DNA from: Terriglobia bacterium
Lineage (GTDB): Bacteria > Acidobacteriota > Terriglobia > UBA7540
Direction: 5' to 3'
Length of the DNA stretch: 43,199 bases
Assembly (NCBI GenBank): GCA_020072925.1
Contig: JAIQGA010000004.1
Location: forward strand, 1 to 43,199
Position 1 is the first letter of the stretch; every line of letters begins with the position of its first letter. Made by a program: the position numbers and the translations under genes. Below the pieces are notes generated by a model that saw only the letters and a program-made list of their open reading frames with translations, searched no databases and was not told the origin of the DNA. Positions 24,780-31,963 of the stretch are shown here, in pieces.

Positions 24780-25291
24780 CGGGGTTTCTTCTCCGGAAAC
24801 GATGTGGTGAAAGCGCTACCCCACGCGGCCTTCGGATAGTCGCGCAAGATCGAGAACGCAAAACCCATACCACCACATTCAGACAAAATCAACTTGGCAT
24901 AAGCTCTGCGCGGGGCGATGCATTCGAACTTTCTCTCGAACATTTTCTTGCCAAGGGGAAAAAGACGCGATATGGTATCGCGGCATAATCGGTGACTGGA
25001 ACTGATAGTAACGTAAAAGATAACCTGGGAAACGAGGCGCGCCCCCGAAAGCGTGCAAGGGTTGTTGCCCGCAAGGACGCAGCACATCGCCTGAAGCGCT
25101 GCTGCGATTCTCGGAGAGCAAAGCTAAGAACTTTGTTGTCGGAAAGGCAGCGAGCGGATGTGCGGCGGTTCGTCGTCGGGGCTCAACCGGCGAAAGGGTT
25201 CTGGCCGGCGGCTTGCTGCCGCCCATCGAGGAAATCACGTTGATGCGCCGCCAGCAACCCTGCCCGACTTTCCACGCGAGGACGGTGTGGC
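24780..25291. other. Divergent intergenic region, no gene recognised
   Basis: 512 bases between the ceramidase-like and PilZ genes. It contains the palindrome CGCGATA-tgg-TATCGCG (24966-24982) and GC-rich, hairpin-prone sequence from 25040 to 25230. I looked for a c-di-GMP riboswitch there and could not fit one. Confidence 0.5.
24948..24982 (+). promoter_or_regulatory. Palindrome overlapping a weak promoter
   Basis: CGCGATA (24966-24972) and TATCGCG (24976-24982) form a perfect 7-bp inverted repeat with a 3-base spacer. A TTGCCA (24948-24953) lies 17 bases before TATGGT (24971-24976), so a bound protein would cover the -10 box. The promoter match is weak. Confidence 0.35.
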
Positions 25292-26146
25292 ATGGTGTCT
25301 GAGGGAAAACGTCGCAGTGACCGCGTTATTCTCGAACTTCCCATCGTGGTCTCGGGGACGGATTGCCTGGGTGAAGCGTTCCTCGAACAGACGCGCACGT
25401 TGGTTCTGAGCCGGCACGGCGCCAAGATTCCCTTGAACCGCAAGCTTGTTCCCGACCAGGAGGTGAGCGTTCGCTGCCATGAGACGGGACGCGAGTCGGA
25501 CGCGCGTGTGGTCGGCCAGATCGGCGGATCGGAGGAGGAGTTTCATTACGGCATTGAACTCCTGGATGCCACCGCGGATTTGTGGGGCATCGAATTTCCC
25601 AAACTGGAAGAGAGCGAGGCCGCCGTCGGGCGCGTCTTGCTCGAATGCATTCGCTGCCGCACACGTGCCCTGACCTACCTGAACGAGTTTGAAGCGGAGG
25701 TGCTGGAAGTGAACCGGCATCTTTCCCGCTATTGCAAGAAGTGTACAGACACGAGCCTCTGGCGGGAAACCCAGCTTTTGCCCGGGGAGAAACTGCCCGA
25801 GGAGGAAGAGAAGAAGCCGGTCGTCGAGCCGGCACCCACACCCAAGCGTACCCGTAACGACCGCAAGCACGTCCGCCTCGATCTGAAGGTCAGCGTCTGC
25901 ATTCGCGCGCCTCAATATGGCGAAGAGATCGCCACCACGGTGAATGTCTCGCGAGGAGGATTCCGCTTTCGCAGCACGCGCCACTACCGCGAAGGATGGT
26001 TGATCGAAGCCGCCCTACCCTATTCGCAGACTTCGGCGAACATCTTCGCGGCGGCGCGCATCGTGTACACCGCGGAGGAGGCGGACGGGCTCAACGTTTA
26101 CGGCGTCCAGTACGTTCCCAAGAACGAGAACTGGGTACGACGCTAA
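25292..26146 (+). CDS. Two-PilZ protein with central zinc-ribbon-like segment (284 aa)
   Basis: Cytoplasmic protein. The C-terminal PilZ domain (from about residue 188) has the c-di-GMP signature: basic RNDRKHVRLDL and, about 30 residues later, NVSRGGFRF. An N-terminal PilZ-like half begins RRSDRVILELPIVVSG and has VLSRHGAKI in place of a clean (D/N)xSxxG, so it may not bind the nucleotide. Between them, ECIRCRTRA (near residue 118) and YCKKCTDT (near 148) give two CxxC knuckles that could bind zinc. An acidic, proline-rich linker (EEEEKKPVVEPAPTPKR) joins this to the second PilZ. No ribosome site is strong before the ATG. Two more PilZ proteins follow within 1.3 kb. Confidence 0.8.
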   Translation: MVSEGKRRSDRVILELPIVVSGTDCLGEAFLEQTRTLVLSRHGAKIPLNRKLVPDQEVSVRCHETGRESDARVVGQIGGSEEEFHYGIELLDATADLWGIEFPKLEESEAAVGRVLLECIRCRTRALTYLNEFEAEVLEVNRHLSRYCKKCTDTSLWRETQLLPGEKLPEEEEKKPVVEPAPTPKRTRNDRKHVRLDLKVSVCIRAPQYGEEIATTVNVSRGGFRFRSTRHYREGWLIEAALPYSQTSANIFAAARIVYTAEEADGLNVYGVQYVPKNENWVRR

Positions 26147-26637
26147 GCCAGGGGGATTTCAGTTTATGCCTGGCCGCCCTTTCGCTTCCTGCCTCCTGCC
26201 GTTTTCTATCCCCTGTCATTGACTCGCGGTTTGATCGAAGGCGTGGAGTGTATTACTTTCAGTAATCGCGCTGCTGGAGCCGCGGAACTGGCAGACGCAG
26301 CAGACTCAAATTTCCATCTTCTGCTATTGCATAGTTTAGCAAGTGTTGTAATGTTGGAGAAACGCCTAGAGGTTGCGACCCTTTCCTACCCCAAACATGT
26401 AGGTACCCGCTACAGTTTCCGCGACAGTGGCAGAACGTCAAATATTTCGATCTGATGCTCAGCGCAGTGACCCCTCCCCTCTCTGTATGCCCACCGCAAA
26501 GCGGCACGTCCTGAGCCAACCCGAACGTGTTGGCGGGGCATTGTGGACGAGCCTCCAGCGAACGGATGGGGCTTGCCTTTTCTCCTTGCCGGGCTTAACC
26601 TGACCCTTAACTCTACAACCAAACCAGTGTCGAGAGG
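26147..26637. other. Intergenic region with a partial tRNA
   Basis: 490 bases. The only recognisable item is a 38-base 5' half of tRNA-Leu (26273-26310). The rest is unassigned. Confidence 0.5.
26273..26310 (+). pseudogene. 5' half of a tRNA-Leu
   Basis: Starts GCTGGAG like the intact tRNA-Leu at 27961 and matches its first 38 bases at 35 positions, including an exact run of 22 bases at the 3' end. The match stops inside the anticodon loop after ACTCAAA. No anticodon stem 3' side, T arm or CCA follows. It is either an attachment-site remnant or a truncated duplicate. Confidence 0.8.
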
Positions 26638-26943
26638 ATGCACGTGGAATCCGTTCCCGTCAACCATCGTCGGTCACCTCGATTACGGCAAGCGGTTCCA
26701 ATTCGCTTTGTAATGGCTTCTGAAGACTACCGACTGGAGCACGAAGCCGTCACGATGGACCGGTCACTGCGCGGCGCAAGGGTTCTGACTGCTGCGCCCT
26801 TGTCCAGCGGAGAGGTGCTTGTGGCCTTTTCGCTGGAGAGATTACGCAGCGCGACCGTAGCTCGCGTGGTTTGGGTGCGTGGAGGAGAGGGCAGCTTCAT
26901 GGGGGCCGCAGGGCTTGAATTCTTGGACTCCTTGCCAAGGTAG
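26638..26943 (+). CDS. Small single-domain PilZ-like protein (101 aa)
   Basis: The protein is essentially one PilZ domain: RRSPRLRQAVPIRFVM at the front, DRSLRGARVLTAAPLSSGEV in the middle and VARVVWVRGGEG near the end. The first Arg cluster and the DxSxxG-like DRSLRG suggest c-di-GMP binding or a degenerate relative. GAGAGG is too close to the ATG at 26638 but well spaced for the GTG at 26644, so the true protein may lack two residues. It is similar in design to the protein at 27116, with the shared phrase VVWVR. Confidence 0.72.
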   Translation: MHVESVPVNHRRSPRLRQAVPIRFVMASEDYRLEHEAVTMDRSLRGARVLTAAPLSSGEVLVAFSLERLRSATVARVVWVRGGEGSFMGAAGLEFLDSLPR

Positions 26944-27115
26944 ACGATGCTCTCCGTTGCGTCGCATGCCCCAAGCCAATCCTGACGTACTGGCGGGGCA
27001 TCTCGCACGGTCACCGTTGCCCCCCTTTCGTCACCAGGGATAGTCCACCCTTTGTTGAAACGAAAGGTCGGTTGTGTAATACTCAAAGGAGAGACGTCCG
27101 GTCTTTGGAGGTGCG

Positions 27116-27406
27116 ATGCATACCTCCAGATTTTCAGTTCCGCGTACAGACCCTCGAATCCGTGTTGGCTTGCCGGTGCGGTTGCGATTTGGATGGAAAG
27201 AGTCCGAGGAAACAAGAGCCTCCATCATCGATGTATCCGAACGCGGCTTGCGCGTGTGCTGCCACGCTCCGCTCCGCATGGGGATGGAAGTTAAGGCTAT
27301 TTTCGAGGATTCCCCGGACGATGCGAAGCTCTACACTGTGGTTTGGGTGCGCGACTCAGAATCCCCCGAGCATGCCTTTGATATCGGTCTCGAACTGAAA
27401 GTCTAA
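27116..27406 (+). CDS. Small single-domain PilZ protein (96 aa)
   Basis: One PilZ domain with DPRIRVGLPVRLRFGW (basic motif) and IIDVSERGLRVCCHAPLRMG (DxSxxG motif), then YTVVWVRDSESPEHAFDIGL. The two motifs are at canonical spacing, so c-di-GMP binding is plausible. GGAGGTG four bases before the ATG is a strong ribosome site. It lacks any effector domain, so it would act through a partner. Its gene is separated from the 26638 PilZ gene by about 170 bases of unassigned sequence. Confidence 0.8.
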   Translation: MHTSRFSVPRTDPRIRVGLPVRLRFGWKESEETRASIIDVSERGLRVCCHAPLRMGMEVKAIFEDSPDDAKLYTVVWVRDSESPEHAFDIGLELKV

Positions 27407-27960
27407 ACAACAGACGCGCGAGTTAGGGGCGGGAAATTGCGCCCAAGGTGTCTTGTTCAATCCCCTGAAACTGAATCCCCCTGCTCCGTCTGGCGTAACC
27501 AGTGGGCGCGTTGAATACGCTTGAGGATCCTCCGCTGAGTGGTCAAACGTGGTCGCAGTCGTCTTCAATAATCATCTGTTTCCCGAACCATCCAACAGGC
27601 TTCAATCGACTCAGCCGAATCAGCCAGTTACGGCCTCGGTTTTGGCAGGGGTTTTCGAACAAAGCAGGCTGTGAATCGTGGAAACTGAAACCCGAGACTA
27701 CGCAGCAATGGCCCGTAAGGAAGCGCCAGCGGCCCGCGGTGAGGCGATATGGGCATAGCCCTGGTCAACCTTGGGATGGCCCACCTTGCGGCCCAACCCC
27801 AGAGACTTTGGAGCGTGCATTTGAGCGCCTGCAAGGATATAATCGACAGGCTATGAGAAGTCTCCCCGAAGCCCCAAAGATGCTGCCTGTCGCTACGGTT
27901 TTCGCTACAGTCGCGACCCAGGCGGCTGAGGCTTTGCGGTAAGTCCTGTCGATTCAATTG
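27407..27960. other. Intergenic region before tRNA-Leu
   Basis: 550 bases. A plus-strand frame (27502-27942) crosses it but lacks a ribosome site and has an unnatural composition. I see no promoter or repeat that I can support. Degraded coding DNA is possible. Confidence 0.4.
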
Positions 27961-28049
27961 GCTGGAGTGGCGGAATTGGCAGACGCAGCAGACTCAAAAT
28001 CTGCCGCCGGTCACCCGGCATGGGGGTTCAACTCCCCCCTCCAGCACCA
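27961..28049 (+). tRNA. tRNA-Leu (anticodon CAA)
   Basis: Acceptor GCTGGAG (27961-27967) pairs with CTCCAGC (28039-28045), followed by discriminator A and an encoded CCA. The anticodon arm is GCAGA-CTCAAAA-TCTGC, giving anticodon CAA, which reads UUG. A long class II variable arm (GCCGG/CCGGC) and the T arm GGGGG-TTCAACT-CCCCC are present. Confidence 0.95.
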
Positions 28050-28285
28050 AGCTTCCCCCTTTAATATCAATTAGATACAAGCCGCTTTTTCCCCGTGTTC
28101 CCTGTGCGTGCCCGTCGTCGAATCGGTTGATCCCACGTCTTACGGACATCTGCTTCAATGGGAACTGAGTGGTGAATCAGTGGTCCTCACGCCTGAGGAG
28201 TCCAGGCGCGAGACATCGCGGCCTCATCAGCCCTTCGGGAATTCCACCCCTCGCCGGGCGAAGTCGTGAACCGCAGGGATAGTTT

Positions 28286-29143
28286 TCAGGGTCGTCCTCC
28301 CACCGTATCAGGGCTGTTTGTTTTGCAGGGGTGTCGTCCAACGAGTGCGGACCGCGTTGAGCCCATGGTCATTTGCAGTGATTCCTTGGGAATGCCGGTG
28401 ATGAAAGGATTGATCAGGGGCTTGAGGAGTGCGGGCACATCCCGCGTGAGGGAGATGGACTCGCACTCGACATAGACGCCGCCGTCTTTCCCTTCGAACC
28501 TCCAGTAGGAATACAATCGCCAAAGGAATCCCCCATCGTGACCGACGGGTTTCTCGCCTTCCCTGGGTGAGTCGGCGTCCGCAACTTCCGCGATGCGCGT
28601 GGAGTAAGAGCGGCTCCAGCAGTGGGTTGCGTCCAGGGGGAAATAGCGAACGTCATGGTCCGTGTTGAGCGTCACGGTGATTATCTTCTTCTTGCGCAAT
28701 CGGTAATAAATCTTGAAATCGTTTCCGTTACGGCTGATAAGACGCGAGCGCAGGACTTCCGGCTTGTAGATGTCCTGGTGGCGATCGTAGTCCTCCACCA
28801 GTTCAAGTGTCTGCTGTAAAGTCGCGCAGGGAACGAAGACCGCGCCCATCCAGTGGTGAATAATACCGTCTGGAGCCTCCAAGACGTGGCCGCTGGCATC
28901 GCGCATCTTCAGCCTTTCCATATAGACATCGCCGCGTCGCAGCAAAGCCAGCGCCTGCGAGCGCTGCGGCCCAGAAAGCCCATCGATGTACAGGAAGCTG
29001 TTGGGACGGATGAGTTCTTTCTGGATGCGCGCCTCGGTAAACTCGACGTATTTCGCGAAGGCCTCGAGCGTTTGCGGTTTCAAGTCAGCGCTCCGGGCTT
29101 CCGTTGTTTGGAGAGCCAGGAGAGCGAGGATGAATCCCAACAT
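28286..29143 (-). CDS. Secreted conserved protein of unknown function (285 aa)
   Basis: An exported protein without a named function. MLGFILALLALQTTEA is a signal peptide beginning at ATG 29141-29143; the open frame extends to 29296 but the added part is not protein-like. The body contains GDVYMERLKMRDASGHVLEA, IIHHWMGAVFVPCATLQQTL, then FKIYYRLRKKKIITVTLNTD and FLWRLYSYWRFEGKDGGVYV before ECESISLTRDVP. The beta-strand-rich second half resembles START/SRPBCC-type lipid-binding folds, which is an inference from the pattern. It lies about 160 bases downstream of the kinase gene on the same strand. Confidence 0.75.
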   Translation of the reverse strand: MLGFILALLALQTTEARSADLKPQTLEAFAKYVEFTEARIQKELIRPNSFLYIDGLSGPQRSQALALLRRGDVYMERLKMRDASGHVLEAPDGIIHHWMGAVFVPCATLQQTLELVEDYDRHQDIYKPEVLRSRLISRNGNDFKIYYRLRKKKIITVTLNTDHDVRYFPLDATHCWSRSYSTRIAEVADADSPREGEKPVGHDGGFLWRLYSYWRFEGKDGGVYVECESISLTRDVPALLKPLINPFITGIPKESLQMTMGSTRSALVGRHPCKTNSPDTVGGRP

Positions 29144-29302
29144 GCGAGTGCCCACGTGGCGAAAGCGTGCCTCCGTCGTGATTTCTTGGGCGGATTGAAC
29201 CAAATCGCCGAGGAACGGAAGGGCCACTCCCCGAAGTTGGCATCCCGATGTTCTGGCCGATGGCGAGCATGGTCCGCGCAAGCGTTTTTGTCGCATATGA
29301 GT

Positions 29303-30838
29303 CTACCTGGTCATCCAAGATGGCGGAGGAGTCGGAGGATAGGAGCTGGGACGGCTTTCCGACCCGGGACCGCTCCCTGTATCAGAGGGTCGTGACGGCC
29401 CGGCTCCGGAACCTCGACCGCCTCGACGACCGTAGGCGCACGTTATCAAGTAGCGCTGCGAAAAAGGCAACAACACCAAAGCGGAAACTCCCATAATCAG
29501 GATGAATCCTGCCTTGAGGAATAGCAGTAATGGCGACACAGCCCATGCTAAGTCGATGATCAAAACCAGAGGGAAAACGCGGTGAAAGAGGCAGCCCAGG
29601 TCTTCGTAATCAAAGGCCGCTGCGGCCAGCAAGTAGATTCGCATCGTGGCTGCCGAACACAGGAAGACCAGCGTGCCCGTAACGAATTGAGTCACTCCGA
29701 GATCCTGAATGAACTTCGGCAATCGATGAGCATTTTCCGGAAGGTAATGAAACGCCGCCGCGTACATCACCAGGTAGCCAATCTGAATCACGGTGAATAG
29801 GGAACAGGCGACTCGCCGTGATACTGGTGGCGGAGGACTGCTATTGCGCTGCAGCCCGGAACCCTTGATGACGTCCCGGAGCTTAGTGAGGTCGGCGAGC
29901 AATTCCTGGACGGAAGGATACCGGTCCTCGGGACGCTTGCGGAGGCACCTGCGAAGGATCCGGTCGAGCTCGGCGTAGTTTGGGCCGAGAGAATCGAGAT
30001 GCGGCAGAGGGGGAACTTCCATGTTCAGGACTCGACGGCGTGCGGAATCACTGTCGCCCCCCGAGGCAAATGGATTGAAGCCTGCCGTCATTTCGTACAA
30101 AGTTAAACCAAGAGAATAAATATCCGTTCGTTCGTCCACCGGCTCAGCGCCCGCTTGTTCGGGAGACATGTAGTCGGGGGTGCCGATTACCATGGCGGTG
30201 GATTTGCCGCTCAAGTCCTCGAAGATCGTCCCTCCTCCATCCTTTTGAACCGATTGGGAGTAGACCTTCACCTTCTTCGCCAGGCCAAAGTCCAGAACCT
30301 TGATATGGCTTGACCCGTCCGGCTGAGGCGTCAACATGATGTTCTTGGGTTTGAGGTCACGGTGAATGAATCCCTTGGCGTGAGCCGCTACTAAGGCACT
30401 TCCGATTTCGATGCCAATGCTTAGGATCTGGTCAATCGAGAAGCGCCTCTGTCCAAGAAGGCTATAAAGAGTTTCCCCCTCTACAAACTCGTAAATGATG
30501 AACACCATCTCGGCGCCGTCATCATATATGTAGGTGCCCTTTACTACGCCGGGATGGTTGATGACGACAGTGGCATGGACTTCGAGGCCTACACGTTGAC
30601 GAAATTGGGGGTCGCGGAGAAGCTCAGGCTTGATTCGCTTGAGCGCTACCGGACCCTTGACATTCATATCGAAGGCGCGATACACGTCGCCCATGCCTCC
30701 ACCATCGATGAGGCCCTCAATCCGGTAACGACCATCCAAAACCTCACCAGGAGAGAGCACACTGCTTTTTCGGGTCTCCCTCGGGAGGCGCCTGGACCCA
30801 GGTTCGTCGTCGGCGCGGGTCTCGTCTTCATCACCCAT
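29303..30838 (-). CDS. Membrane-anchored Ser/Thr protein kinase (511 aa)
   Basis: Hanks-type kinase. The domain spans about residues 38-310 with the Gly-rich loop GGGMGDVYRAFD, catalytic Lys in PVALKRI, HRDLKPKNIML and DFGLAKK, then GTPDYMSPEQAG and DIYSLGLTLYEM. The C-terminal third has four hydrophobic segments (LFTVIQIGYLVMYAAAF, FVTGTLVFLCSAATMRIYLL, FPLVLIIDLAWAVSPLLLFL, GFILIMGVSALVLLPF), so the kinase faces the cytoplasm and has no external sensor domain. The tail after them is Gly/Ser/Pro-rich. I start at ATG 30836-30838, since upstream residues do not resemble the family. It follows the DSP phosphatase gene by about 105 bases, giving a possible kinase/phosphatase pairing. Confidence 0.9.
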   Translation of the reverse strand: MGDEDETRADDEPGSRRLPRETRKSSVLSPGEVLDGRYRIEGLIDGGGMGDVYRAFDMNVKGPVALKRIKPELLRDPQFRQRVGLEVHATVVINHPGVVKGTYIYDDGAEMVFIIYEFVEGETLYSLLGQRRFSIDQILSIGIEIGSALVAAHAKGFIHRDLKPKNIMLTPQPDGSSHIKVLDFGLAKKVKVYSQSVQKDGGGTIFEDLSGKSTAMVIGTPDYMSPEQAGAEPVDERTDIYSLGLTLYEMTAGFNPFASGGDSDSARRRVLNMEVPPLPHLDSLGPNYAELDRILRRCLRKRPEDRYPSVQELLADLTKLRDVIKGSGLQRNSSPPPPVSRRVACSLFTVIQIGYLVMYAAAFHYLPENAHRLPKFIQDLGVTQFVTGTLVFLCSAATMRIYLLAAAAFDYEDLGCLFHRVFPLVLIIDLAWAVSPLLLFLKAGFILIMGVSALVLLPFSQRYLITCAYGRRGGRGSGAGPSRPSDTGSGPGSESRPSSYPPTPPPSWMTR

Positions 30839-30944
30839 GGTGGCCCCCAGAAACTGGATTAATTCACGGCGCGCGCCCGTCTTCCTGCTGCTGGTCCGGG
30901 CGGGGCTTCCTGGCACGCAGCGGGCAAGCCCCTGCTGCTTGGTA

Positions 30945-31490
30945 CTACTTTCTTTCTGGCGTGTCGCCGGCCGGCCGCGGCGGTGTGAATGCGTAGAGTT
31001 GGTACTTCAGACCCCAGTACCACCACCGCATCCCCAGGGCCCGCGCTTCCCGATAGGCGGCACGACCGCTCCAGCCTTCATCAACGATGCGATAGAAGCC
31101 GATCATGGCGCCGGTCCGATCTGCCCCTCTCCGGCAATGAACGAACACAGGCCGGTTCTGGGGATTGCGGATCACCGCCAAGAAGGCCTGAATTGCCTCA
31201 TCGGACACCCGCTTGCCGGGGCTGATCGGAAGGGAGACATACTTCATTCCCAACTGCTCGACGAGACCCTTCTCGTCATTTTCCCCGCGCAGATTGATGA
31301 CCGTCTTGATGCCTCGCCACTTCAAGAACTGAAACCCCGCCGGGGTTGGCTGCCCGCCGCGATACAGGCCCGGCGCCACTTGCCGAAAACGCGGCACTGC
31401 CGCCCCAGCCATCTCAGGGTCTTCCCCGGTTATGCGCACCCCGAGCGCTACCAACCCGGCCAGTAGGACTAAGACCACCGCACGTTTCAT
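30945..31490 (-). CDS. Exported dual-specificity/tyrosine phosphatase-like protein (181 aa)
   Basis: Cys-based phosphatase of the DSP/PTP-like family. The P-loop VHCRRGADRTGAM gives the HCxxGxxR signature, with a possible general acid Asp upstream. An N-terminal hydrophobic segment (VVLVLLAGLVALGVRI) should anchor or export it, so the catalytic part would be periplasmic. The gene start overlaps the stop of the cNMP gene (ATGA at 31487-31490), so the two are translationally coupled. The phosphatase substrate is not known; family members include phosphoinositide-type and protein phosphatases. Confidence 0.85.
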   Translation of the reverse strand: MKRAVVLVLLAGLVALGVRITGEDPEMAGAAVPRFRQVAPGLYRGGQPTPAGFQFLKWRGIKTVINLRGENDEKGLVEQLGMKYVSLPISPGKRVSDEAIQAFLAVIRNPQNRPVFVHCRRGADRTGAMIGFYRIVDEGWSGRAAYREARALGMRWWYWGLKYQLYAFTPPRPAGDTPERK

Positions 31491-31963
31491 GAACGCGGAC
31501 CCAAACCCAGCTTGGTGACGAAGTGCTTGAAGATGCTCACCACGATTTCCATGTTATTGGACAGCAGGGTGTAAAGATCCTCCCCCGTAATGGCGAGCGC
31601 CGTCGTGGGTTCGAGAACCGTCGCGGTCGCGCCACGCGGCTCGCGCGTCAGGACGGAATAGAGTCCCACGGCTTCGCCAGGCCCCACTACTTGGCGCCCC
31701 TTTTTGCTTTCGAAGGTCAGCTCGGCGCTCCCTTCAACCAGCACATAAAAGGTATCACCGATATCGTTTTCACCGAAAATAACTGCCGCGGGAGCAAACT
31801 CCACGACCCGAGCGAGGCCCGCCAGGCGATACAGCTCATCCACCGTTGCCTGCGAGAAGATATCGACGCCCCGGATCAGATCGGCTTTGCGCAGCGTGGT
31901 GAGAGCGAGCGCGCTGTGACGTACTCCTGCGCCCGAGGGGAACAGATTCGATTCATCGCCCAT
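31487..31963 (-). CDS. Cyclic-nucleotide-binding-domain protein (158 aa)
   Basis: A single cNMP-binding (CRP-like) beta-roll without a DNA-binding domain: VDIFSQATVDELYRLAGLAR, then VVEFAPAAVIFGENDIGDTF and YVLVEGSAELTF, with GPGEAVGLYSVLTREPRGAT. The phosphate-binding cassette is not canonical (no clear GE followed by RxA), so it may not bind cAMP. GGAGGG eight bases before the ATG is a strong ribosome site. The gene starts 11 bases inside the end of the NTT-HEAT gene and overlaps the DSP phosphatase start, so the three should be made together. Confidence 0.82.
   Translation of the reverse strand: MGDESNLFPSGAGVRHSALALTTLRKADLIRGVDIFSQATVDELYRLAGLARVVEFAPAAVIFGENDIGDTFYVLVEGSAELTFESKKGRQVVGPGEAVGLYSVLTREPRGATATVLEPTTALAITGEDLYTLLSNNMEIVVSIFKHFVTKLGLGPRS

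Noticed and set aside
24990-25250. A c-di-GMP (GEMM-type) riboswitch before the PilZ gene
   Set aside because: Some words look similar (GGACGCAGC), but the required hairpins and tetraloop receptor could not be fitted.
27502-27942. An integrase remnant between the PilZ gene and tRNA-Leu
   Set aside because: The tRNA half suggests one, but no frame here shows the R-H-R-Y residues of a tyrosine recombinase.
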